Below are positions 11,805-21,098 of a stretch of 64,000 nucleotides of DNA, in pieces. The translations under genes and the position numbers were made by a program. The notes beneath the pieces are model-generated. The model searched no databases. It worked only from the letters and a program-made list of their open reading frames with translations, and had not been told where the DNA came from. Numbering within the stretch: the first letter of the stretch is position 1; each line of letters begins with the position of its first letter. Source of the stretch: Limnephilus marmoratus (lineage: Eukaryota; Arthropoda; Insecta; Trichoptera; Limnephilidae); assembly GCA_917880885.1 (NCBI GenBank), contig OU862931.1, forward strand, positions 13,279,337-13,343,336, written 5' to 3'.

Positions 11805-11819
11805 TTACCCCCCTTCCCA
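11805..11819 (-). promoter_or_regulatory. Polypurine tract
   Basis: On the minus strand TGGGAAGGGGGGTAA abuts the 3' LTR. This is the expected primer site for plus-strand DNA synthesis and fixes the orientation of the element. Confidence 0.85.
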
Positions 11820-12547
11820 CAAAAATGTTTGCCCTCAAACAAAACTACCAAAAATCTAAACATGCCCTGAACTATCTACGTTGGTCCCAAGGAGTATCTG
11901 GTAAAAAAATAAACAAACAGTAAATGTAAAATACCAAAATACAAATATTAGAAATGAAAAAGAAAAGAAAAATCCTTAAATAGTACTCTTATGACGAATG
12001 AGTGCATCGTAACCCCAATCGCGCCTATCCTGCGTGTAGGCCGGATAGTAGGTTTACGATGCAACCATTCTCGAACTTAAAAACTAGTAAACCAATATAA
12101 CCTAAGAACAACTTTTTGTAAGATGATACGTGAATGGACAACAAGCACCCTCAGCACTGGGAAAAAAAAAAAAAAATTCTGGGTGGTTGTAATATTGACT
12201 CTTACCGAGCACTACCATTGACGTATCATCTGGAACAGAACACATAAATTACCTTAAAAGATAAGTCTTAAAATTAAGAAACATACATTTTTATGATTAA
12301 ATCACTCCTCCAAATACGTCAAGTTAAATTCTATGCATTAGGCATCACTGTTCCAAACACTATCACTGAATTTATTTAGCCTTTCTTAGGCCGAAAATAT
12401 TTGATGGGTTTACCATCTACACTTCACTGAATTTATATCCTTTAGGATAAAACTAACCCTCTTTTGGGAGAGTATTCCTAACTAACCTCCTATTCTGGTC
12501 CTTGGGTGAATAATATTTAACCAACAACAATTATACATTGTAAAGGT

Positions 12548-12678
12548 AATTTTAATAGTGTACAACCACCGCATCGGATGGTGCCAAATAATTTTTTAAT
12601 AGTATACAACCAACGCATCGGATGGTGCCAAATAATTTTTTAATAGTATACAACCAACGCATCGGATGGTGCCAAAGA
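12548..12678. repeat. Three tandem 46-47-bp units
   Basis: Each unit contains GCATCGGATGGTGCCAAA preceded by TTTTAATAGTATACAACC. Units two and three are almost identical, the first slightly diverged. Confidence 0.85.
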
Positions 12679-13388
12679 AATAAAAAAACAACCAACTGTT
12701 TTAGAAGGTGTCATTTGTTAATAAGATGTGCAGCTATAATTTAGTGCAGCCATAAGTATACGTCCAACTCTATAGAAGGCGTAATCGGTAAGTAAAGAAC
12801 AAATTTTAAGGTTTTCACTGTAAACCGTTGTTCAACCATATAGTACATAATAACAATGTTATAAGTCTCTCAGGACAATAATAACAGAATACATCCAAAA
12901 TCTTATACAAATATAAATGATTCTACTTCCTATGTTGGCTTAAAATGTGGAAGGATATGTGATACCATATCATCCCACATTATAAGATCTCAAAAAAAAA
13001 ATCTTATAAACAAGGTGGACATTACAAAACATTTTCTGTAACTACTAAAAACAAAATTAAAACGCTTTTCCAAAAGCTGAGGCTTATCTGACGCAGCCTA
13101 TGTTTATAGAGTAAAACAATATTTTGACAATATTATACGAAATAAATTTACCAATAAAACAGAAGAAGAGTGAGAGAAAGAGAAAAAAAAAATACTTTGA
13201 ATTTTAGCAATTACTTCTGTAACCTGACAAAATAGGGTCAAATAATGTCAATGCACTGAAGGTGAATAACAATAATTCTTCATTTAAAATCACTTAGAAA
13301 ACAAAGAGATACAATCCCTGCGTCTCTGTGTTTTCTATGTAATCTGGAACAACAAATAACGACATTGTCAAAAGCATGAACATAACCC

Positions 13389-13575
13389 AAAAAAAAGGTA
13401 TGTCTGAAACACGCAGAGATAGTGTGCGGATATGTCCGCGTATTTCAGGATACAAGACTTACAACTAATAATCCTAAGTTAATCCAAAAAAGGTATGCCT
13501 GAAACACGCCGAGATAGTGTGCGGATATGTCCGCGTATTTCAGGATACAAGACTTACAACTAATAATCCTACTTA
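13389..13575. repeat. Two tandem 93-bp units with hairpin potential
   Basis: GGTATG(T/C)CTGAAACACGC starts each unit (13399 and 13492). Inside, CTGAAACACGC pairs imperfectly with GCGTATTTCAG, and GCGGATATGTCCGC is a short dyad, so each unit can form a stem-loop. Confidence 0.85.
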
Positions 13576-14062
13576 ATCATCTGTTCAGCCGACGTCCAAA
13601 TTTACGTCTGTTTTAGCGTTAATACTATCGATAAATTTATACTTATACATGCACATACGTATTTTTAAATATATTCTCAACTCGAGCATTGCCACTAGAG
13701 TTGAGGTTGTTATTGTAATGAAACAAACCACCCTCCTCATCAATCTTACAAAACACCCCCCGCCAAGTAAATAACCCAATTCCTTAAAAATGAATCTAAA
13801 GACAGGACTAATGACTGTCAGAATGTCGGGTCGTTTCAACTCGGTTGATCAGGCCGGGTTAAAACTCCCAAGCATCAAATATTAACTAACAGATATGATA
13901 ATTTGCAGTACTCGGTAGGGATGGCCAGACCCTCCGAAGTATTGCCACAATAAGACTATACCGGTATATTATTTGATTTTACTATATCTTTCACATGAAA
14001 ATCACCCGCAACTTTTCCGTTTAAGTCTGCAAGTGTATAAATTAAGTTTGATTTTTTTTTTA

Positions 14063-17026
14063 CTACCACGTTCTGAACAAACCGGGGTGCCAATAATTCA
14101 ATGCGTTAGATTGCGCAAAATTCCTCCGCCACACCACATCACCAACCTGATAGGTAATGTGTTTTCTGCGCAGGTTGTAATGGTCAGCTCCTTTTTGAAA
14201 AGCTTTAAGAAGAGCATTCGAGACTTGCTCATAAACCGACGACAACTCTTCTAATTTCTGTGCATAAACTTTAGGTTGAGCACCAATTTGCGAACTGGTT
14301 TCCTCATCCGCTATTGGATTACGGTGCAGATCACCGTCTAGTATCTGCTCCCGACCATGCATTAGAAAATAAGGTGTATAACCTGTAGCGCAGTTTACCG
14401 TGTTATTCATCGCTGATTGAACTTGCGGAAGAAATTTAGACCAGTTTCGGTGGTCTGATTCAACTAAGATGGATAACGCCGTGCCCAGGGTTTGATTATA
14501 ACGTTCGACTACGTTGTTTTGAGGCGTATAAGATGAATTGTAAAATGGTGGCGGCATGTTATAACTATTAAGCAATTCTTTAAATTCTTTCGAAACAAAT
14601 TGACGACCATTATCACAGACGATAGTTCGTGGTACGCCGTGAACAAGAAAGATGTTTTCTTCTAAGATTTTTATTATGCTTCTCGCGGTGCCATTGCGCA
14701 GCGGAAATAGCCATGTAAATTTAGAAAAAACGTCTACACATGATAAGATTACGGTAAAACCTGAGTAACTCCTAGGTAAAGGACCTACTAAATCTATCGA
14801 CAACATTTGCATGGGTCTTGTGACCTTTTTTGGGTTTGAGGAGATTCCGTTAGGTGGGGCTGTACTTATCTTATGGGCTTTACAAGTTTGGCAACGATTT
14901 ACAAATTCTTTGACATCTTTATACATGTTTGGCCAGTAATACCTAAGTTGAAGCTTTTTATAGGTTTTGAAGACCCCTGGGTGACAGGCGCGTGCGGAGT
15001 CATGGGAGTCTGAAATAATATTTTTCCTATCCTCTTGAGGAATGACCCTTTTCCAAGCGGTATCCTCACATAAGGCCAAACGGGTTTTCGTATGACGATA
15101 CAACTCGTTGTCTTTAATTTGAAAGTTCTGAAATCGTTGAGGGAATTCCTGACAACCTTTCCAAGCATTTAAATACCATTCATCAGTGGTATCACTAAGG
15201 TTAGATCCCGATATAAGAGCTACATCCATACGCGAAAGGACGTCCGGTACAATATGTTGAGTTCCCTTACGGTGAACAACATCAAAGGAAAATTGCGATA
15301 ACCGTGAGCTCCATCGTGCAAGACGGCCACTAGGATTAGATAACGAACCTAACCACTTTAAACTTGAATGATCAGTAACAACTGTGAAATGCGCTCCTTC
15401 AATGTAAGGTCTAAAGTGCGTTACTGAATCCAATACTGCTAATAGTTCACGCTCTGTAATTCCGTAGTTGCGTTCGTGAGTATTTAAACACCTTGAATAA
15501 TATGCAATCGGGTGCTCCAGCCCATCAATGGTCTGAATTAAAACTCCGCCTATTCCACCGGAGCTGGCGTCGCAGTGTATCGCGAAGGGTTTTGAGAAAT
15601 CCGGGCAACTTAAAACCGGAGCTGATGTCAATGCTTCTTTCAACACGTTAAAAGCTTTCTCGGCCTCTGGAGACCAAGCAAAGTTGCTGATTCCTTTTTT
15701 CGAACCAGTGAGTCTTGTAAGAGGGGCGGCAATGCTCGAAAAACCCTTTATGAATCTTCTGAAGTACCCACATAATCCAATGAAGGCTCGGATTTGCTTT
15801 GCGTTCTTGGGTACCGGGAAGTTTTTTATACTGTCTATCTTTATGGGGTCTGTACGAAGACCTTGCGAGTCAACCATGTACCCGAGGTATTTGAGCTCGG
15901 CTTTGCAGAACTCCGATTTTTTTAGATTTATGGTTAGACCTGCGTCTCGTAGTCGTTCATAGACACGGTTCAATAAACAAAGATGTGATTCTAAGTCTTC
16001 TGATACCAAGATCAGATCGTCTAAATAACAGAAGGCATTGTCGTCAAATTCTGGACCGAACAAAGCGTCGGCCAGTCTTTGCAGCTCACTCGGTGCGTTT
16101 TTAAGTCCGAAGGGCATCCGGGTGAATTCAAACAATCCACGACCGGGTACAACGAACGCTGTCTTCTGACAGGAGTCATTATCTAATGCAATTTGCCAAA
16201 AGGCTTTAGATAAGTCTATAGACGAGATGTATCGGGCACCGCCTAGCTTGTCTAGGATCCTTGTTATGTATGGTAATGGATAGGAATCGCGTGTTGTAAC
16301 ATTGTTAATTTTCCTGGAGTCCAGACAAAAACGACCCGTTCCGTCTTTTTTTTGTACTATGAGAACTGGACTCGACCATGGAGATCGCGAAGGACGGATG
16401 ACTCCAAGTTTTAACATCTCATCTACTTCTGCGTCAAGTTGACGTTGTCTTGCCGGAGACAGTGGGAAATAACGTTGTTTAATAGGCGGACCTGTTGTAT
16501 GTATTTTGTGTTGGACTAGATGAGTCAATCCTAATCCCTTCTTTTCGTAAGAAATGGATTCGAATTTTTTGACAATGTCCGAAAGGGCTTTGTTTTCCGA
16601 ATTTGTTAGAGAAGAGGCAGGCCGAATTGCTCTCACCTCATTGATTTGACCTTTTTGTTGAGGTACGCGAACTTTTGAGAACAGTTCCGGCGCGATCCGA
16701 AACTGTTTCCAGAAGTTCACCCCCAATACGAAATTAGGTGTCAACGTTGGAATGACGTAAAAGATAACTTCTCTTGTGGTTGAATTGTACGTCACCGGCA
16801 AAGTTAAATACCCTAAAACAGGCTGGCTGGTACCGTCTGCAGTCGTAACGCTAAAATCTGTTTTTACTAATTCTACTCCTAACTCTAAAAAAATCTTATA
16901 ACTATCCCCCCCTAAACAAGACAAGGAAGCACCACTGTCTAGCAGTGCTTTATAACTATTATTTAGAACAAAAATGTCGGCATAAGGACGCTCATCCTCT
17001 GTACTATCCTTCTCTTGTGGCAGTGC
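14063..17026 (-). pseudogene. Gypsy pol: protease, RT, RNase H, integrase
   Basis: Residue numbers count from the TTG at 16924. The protease active site DSGAS lies upstream of it at about 16933-16941, in the same open frame, which runs back to the inserted repeat at 17026. RT has SIDLSKAFWQI, RMPFGLKNAP and the catalytic YLDD (residues 300-303). RNase H begins at IHCDASSGG (about 449). Integrase has a zinc-binding HHCC segment (about 641-682) and the DDE triad at D711, D771 and E807, the last two spaced 35 apart. The frame ends at 14063, but the expected C-terminal segment (YTLADLNGK and FHVKDIVK) continues in another frame across a run of ten A at 14049-14058. Thus there are two defects: insertion at the N-terminus and a homopolymer frameshift near the C-terminus. 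Both may be recent. Confidence 0.93.
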
Positions 17027-17376
17027 GGGAGGCGGGAATGGGTACCGCCGCCCCGGGAACCTTTATTGGATAACCAACACCTCTGCCACAGATCACCCCA
17101 AGTGGTTCGCTACGTTTGGTGATTTAGCAGGGGTGCCCGGGTTCATGGGGTGAGGTTTGTCTAGGTCTTGGAGGTGGATGACCAGGACATACTGAACCCC
17201 AGATTCCTACCCACCCCTTAAACCCTTTTCCTTCCCAGAACTCTCCTCTCCTTCCTTTCCTTAAAAAAACCCTACACACAGCATCCCCAAAGATGACATA
17301 GGCCCTGAGGAAAATTATTTTCCTCAGGGCCTCCTGTGTGGAGCTCATGTAAAAAAAAAAAAAAAAAAAAAAAAAA
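17027..17376 (+). mobile_element. Short repeat family S, full copy with poly(A), inserted in the Gypsy element
   Basis: The same sequence occurs at 48957-49290 and, in longer or partial form, at 31309-31700, 48395-48555, 52268-52690, 55405-55485 and 59637-60035. It starts GGGAGGCGGGAATGGGTACC, is C-rich in the middle, and ends in a perfect hairpin (GGCCCTGAGGAAAA paired with TTTTCCTCAGGGCC, about 17310-17340), GAGCTCATGT and about 27 A. The poly(A) and dispersed copies suggest a SINE moved by a LINE; no clear pol III A/B boxes were seen. It separates gag from pol. Confidence 0.8.
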
Positions 17377-17492
17377 TGCGTCCACCGCTTGAGGAGACGG
17401 GCTAGAAAGGAATTGTTGCACTAGGCGGAGCCAACGCTCCCACTCCCTCTTTCTTTGTGCACAAGAAGGGGCGCGGTAAGATTGACTCGTTT

Positions 17493-18596
17493 CTAGTTTT
17501 TTGGATCATTGGTATGTTTCTTATTGTTAATACTACTAACATGCTGTTTCCTATTGTCGCTATCTTTTTTCCAACAATTTGTTAACGAATGACCTTTGAT
17601 CTTGCAATAAGTACAAACAAGAGATTTATTTTGTTGATTTGTTATATCCTGTTTAGCAAAATTATTCGTGTTATTCCCCATAGGTCTTGAATTCCTAGAA
17701 GGGTTAAAATTATTATTATTGTTATTATTATTGAACGACCTGTAATTGTTTGTATTAGTGAAAGGCTTATTGTAACTATTGGGGAACGAATTAATTTTTT
17801 TAAAGTTACTGGGCTTATTTTGAGTGTCAACTAATTTTGGAATTGCTGTGGATGTTGAGGCTTCAGTGTACGACTCGAGTTTAGCAGCGCACCTCGTAAG
17901 TTCCTCAAACGAACAAAAGTCTCTGGATGACATCAAATTAGCATACATAGGCAACAATGCTTTCATGGCTACCCGCAAAAGTTTAACCTCTGGAATTTTG
18001 CAATCCAATTTATTGTTAAGTGCTTTAAGTCTCAAAGTGAATTCCAAAACTGACATTCCCTTTGGCTGTTTATAATTTAGAATCTCATTTTCCAGATCTA
18101 ATTGCCTATCCTGTCCCTCGAATTGTTTTATTAATAAGCTGGATAGGTCATCCCATTTTAAGTCTGGACTATAAATTGACCTATACCATAGAAGTGCTAA
18201 CCCGTCTAAAATTTCACTGAAAGATTTAACTAAGTCTTTATGAGAAATGTTGCGTGTCCTACAACGCTCTTCGACCAAAAGCAGAAAATCTCTTACGCAG
18301 CTTTTACCATCGTACTTGACATCCCAATTTGTAAGCCCCCGCGATGATGAGTCTTTATAAATAACCTTGGTATGTTTAATAACCGTGACCTTCTCCTCTG
18401 TTTCATTGTCAGAATCTAGATCCGAATCACTTTCCTCCATAACCACATCTAATGATTTCTTCATAGTTTTGTTAAAGGCGCGCGCTTGCGAACGCAACGC
18501 TTGGGCGGTGCCCTCCGGTTCGATGGATCGTGAAGTTAATTCCTTTATAAGTTCATCCTTGGATGCATTATTTACATTTGGAATCGGAGTAGACAT
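17493..18596 (-). CDS. Gypsy gag
   Basis: This frame of 367 residues forms the structural protein that packages the element's RNA. The N-terminus is acidic-rich (EESDSDLDSDNETEE near residues 55-69). The middle has capsid-like sequence with NWDVKYDG and LLVEERC, and a linker rich in Asn. The nucleocapsid has one CCHC zinc knuckle, CTYCKIKGHSLTNC. The ORF is intact from ATG to stop. In the parent element pol probably followed in another frame; here the 17027-17376 insertion lies downstream. The length is normal for insect Gypsy gag. Confidence 0.9.
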   Translation of the reverse strand: MSTPIPNVNNASKDELIKELTSRSIEPEGTAQALRSQARAFNKTMKKSLDVVMEESDSDLDSDNETEEKVTVIKHTKVIYKDSSSRGLTNWDVKYDGKSCVRDFLLLVEERCRTRNISHKDLVKSFSEILDGLALLWYRSIYSPDLKWDDLSSLLIKQFEGQDRQLDLENEILNYKQPKGMSVLEFTLRLKALNNKLDCKIPEVKLLRVAMKALLPMYANLMSSRDFCSFEELTRCAAKLESYTEASTSTAIPKLVDTQNKPSNFKKINSFPNSYNKPFTNTNNYRSFNNNNNNNNFNPSRNSRPMGNNTNNFAKQDITNQQNKSLVCTYCKIKGHSLTNCWKKDSDNRKQHVSSINNKKHTNDPKN

Positions 18597-19749
18597 TGTA
18601 ACTTTAATGTGATAAGCTTGACACGAAAGCAGAATTGAAAAGAAAGAGAAGAAAATAAAATAAATATAATTTATTCTTTGTTTTTGATGTTGTTGTTATT
18701 GTTATTGCTGTTATTGTACGTTGTAGTTGTACGTTGTTGTTGTTATTGCTATATTTTTTTTTTTTTTTTTTTTAATGTGTATGTTGCCCATTTAAATGAA
18801 TATTTTTTAGTTTATTCAAATCAATATGTAAGTAGCCCATTGAAATAAAAAAAATTAAATTAATTATGTAAGTAGCTCAAAAAAAAAAAAAAAAAATTTT
18901 TTTTCATTTAAATTTCTATGTAAGTAGCCCATTTAAATGAAAATTTAAAACGTCAGTCAGACATTAGTAAATAAACAATTTACAAGTATAATTAATAGTA
19001 GGTTTTGACAGAGCTTTATACAAATTTTCCACTCGAAGCAAAAACGAATTACCCGCATTGTCATTAAAATCTCAGTAAATATCTTAAATATTTGAATAAT
19101 CTTTAATAATTATCCTCCATTCCTATTTAAACACATAATAAATTGATTTGTCTTCGCTATCAGGGATTCTGACATGTAAACACAACAGTGTTTTGACGTA
19201 TGCCGAAGTCATAGGTAAAATGTAACGAGAAACCGTCATAGACAATCCGAGGTATTCTTAGAACAGCTAGCATTGATTGGTTCCGGACAGAAAAAAAAAA
19301 AAATTATAGAGCTCTACTTAACACATTGTCCATAGTCTATGACCGATTTCTATGCTTTCAAACAATAACAAAGAAAATGACAAATCATTTTAGGTTACAG
19401 AAGGTAAGGATTTCAGGTCCTATGCATAACTGTGTGGTATTGGAAAAACAATAAATACGAGATTAATCATTTATAAGGTGCCCACAATATAATTACGTAT
19501 AGTATCCCTTTACGAATTCCCGCCGGTAATAGTGCCAGTGAATTGAAATAATGACATTTGTTGTTATTTCCAATCACCGTCACTGCAATCATAGGTTATG
19601 ACCGCGACCAAGTTTAATAAATACAAACGAAATTAAGACCTCCACTGAACAGATGAATAATAATTTTTGGGCATTATACATTACAGGGCGAAGAAAACAT
19701 TTTCAGGAATGCTATAAATCGGGACCAGACAGCGTATGGAGCGCCATAT
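18597..19749 (-). other. Gypsy 5' leader with low-complexity repeats and primer-binding site candidate
   Basis: The sequence between the 5' LTR and gag has no gene. It holds TGTTGTTATTG-type runs (18690-18755) and several repeats of TAAGTAGCCCATTTAAATGA (18785-18945). Three bases after the LTR (minus strand) comes TGGCGCTCC, which could be a primer-binding site for a tRNA ending GGAGCGCCA; the tRNA was not identified. Confidence 0.6.
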
Positions 19750-21013
19750 TGTTACCATTAAAGTGTGATGACATATTGTTATGAGTTTGTGTTATAAGAT
19801 TAAAGGGAGATGTACTAATGAGCCTTTGTCGGGCTCGGGTGTAATCTGCTAGTCAACTTTGATTTCCTCACCGGAAACCTTGGACGCCAAACCCAGCCTA
19901 ATGTCTGGGTATGTCAACCAGCGGAGAACACGGTACTCAATTCTCAGAGTGTGGGCCATTAGTTTTTATAGCATTCCTGAAAAGGCTGCACAAGGAAACT
20001 ACTTAATAAAACAAAATGTGGAGTATATAATCGGTTCACTGTATTGATTTCGAAAGACATAATAAAATAAATGGTATGGACTCACCCCCGGGACCAATAT
20101 CGTAATTTTATGCTAATCCTAGCTACCCTAATTAAATTTACTGCCGCCGAACTCCCGATGTCGTGAGAACCCACCCCAGCTCCTGGTGGCAAGGGTGATC
20201 CCAACCTCTGCGGCTCAGCTTGGCCCTGCGACCTCCTCAGCAGTCGCATGGAAGTGATGTTAGACCTGGACCCTCAGGAGAAGGAAGGAGTACCCAGACT
20301 CTACTCCAAATTGTAAAGGAAGGCCCGTCAGCAATTCGAGGCGATGTTTCGTTCAACACTGCGGTATCTCGGGTTTGTCCCATAAATATACCCTCGGGGG
20401 GAATTCAATAGTTGGCCTGCATATAATCACGGGCGCAGCGAGTTATTAATTAATCCGATGACTCGGATAATGAGGTACAATAGTCTTTTCACTCGGACAT
20501 TGCCAATTCACTCGTGGTCACTCGGACCCTCGCGAAACTCACATTTTACGTGAATAACTCTTCGGTTAGATGCACAGCGCACAATGATAAGCGTGGCGGG
20601 TCATTATTTACACCGATGTCTCGGATAAAGAGGTACATTAATCGTAACACACGTACATCGCCATTAAACTCGTGCTCCCTTTTGGGACCCGCGCGAAAAC
20701 TCGCATTTTACGCGAATAAATCTTTAATTTTTATATTTAAAATAAACACAACGTGTTTCCGTCCCCCGAATGCAGATGCCCAAGCTTGGATTACAATCAC
20801 ATCGTATTAAAACTTAAGATTAATTGACCGTTGTTTTCACGGCGTACCGCACAAATCGCCGTGAAAACCAGAGTGCGGATCCGGAAACCAAACCCAAAAA
20901 CCGCCGCCTACCGACACGTTGAACGAACTCCCCCAGGTTTGCCAACCTAACCAATTAAAATGCATTTAAGAAAATAGTACCTAACTTACGATAAATACAA
21001 TCGCTTCATAACA
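19750..21013 (-). repeat. 5' LTR of the young Gypsy element
   Basis: This is the partner of 10541-11804, with the same length and ends. It should contain the promoter for the minus-strand transcript. The right border is followed by the AGTG target duplication and then by the remainder of the PLE arm. Confidence 0.95.
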
Positions 21014-21017
21014 AGTG

Positions 21018-21084
21018 GTGTTTTACAAAGTGTGTTCTTTCATTTAATATATAATGTCACACCACAAAGTGTTTGCTTCCTTCG
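21018..21084 (+). mobile_element. Split-off end of the PLE right arm
   Basis: 21018-21050 is the reverse complement of 6021-6053 and continues the plus PLE copy interrupted at 10540. 21051-21084 has no partner on the left. The sequence GTTTTACAAAGTGTGTTCTT also resembles the end of the PLE remnant near 49380. Confidence 0.85.
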
Positions 21085-21098
21085 ATGAAACTGTCTTT
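21085..21098 (+). repeat. 14-bp target-site duplication, right
   Basis: Exact copy of 6007-6020. Confidence 0.85.

Larger units (their letters stand above)
11820..14062 (-). other. Long non-coding region between pol and 3' LTR, with tandem repeats
   Basis: About 2.2 kb without a convincing protein frame apart from the frameshifted end of pol (about 13960-14060). It holds a threefold 46-47-bp tandem repeat (12548-12678) and a twofold 93-bp tandem repeat (13389-13575). Errantivirus-like elements would carry env here; no such frame was seen. Confidence 0.7.
10541..21013 (-). mobile_element. Young Ty3/Gypsy LTR retrotransposon
   Basis: Two 1264-bp LTRs (10541-11804 and 19750-21013) begin TGTTA and end TAACA, flanked by a 4-bp target duplication AGTG (10537-10540 and 21014-21017). 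Gag and pol lie on the minus strand, so the 5' LTR is the right one. I see a single base difference between the LTRs (T near 11417 versus A near 20626), so insertion is very recent. The element interrupts the PLE arm and is itself interrupted by a short repeat at 17027-17376. No env-like frame was seen. Confidence 0.93.
6021..21084. mobile_element. Penelope-like element inverted dimer with nested insertions
   Basis: Two PLE copies are joined head to head: a minus copy (6021-8011) and a longer plus copy (8012 onward). The minus copy is the reverse complement of 8583-10540 plus 21018-21050; both arms come to 1991 bp. The central 8012-8582 is the N-terminal coding part found only in the plus copy. 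The right arm is split by the Gypsy element 10541-21013. After the arm 34 further bases (21051-21084) precede the right target duplication. Arm identity is high, with a handful of substitutions and homopolymer indels, so the dimer is fairly young. Confidence 0.88.
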
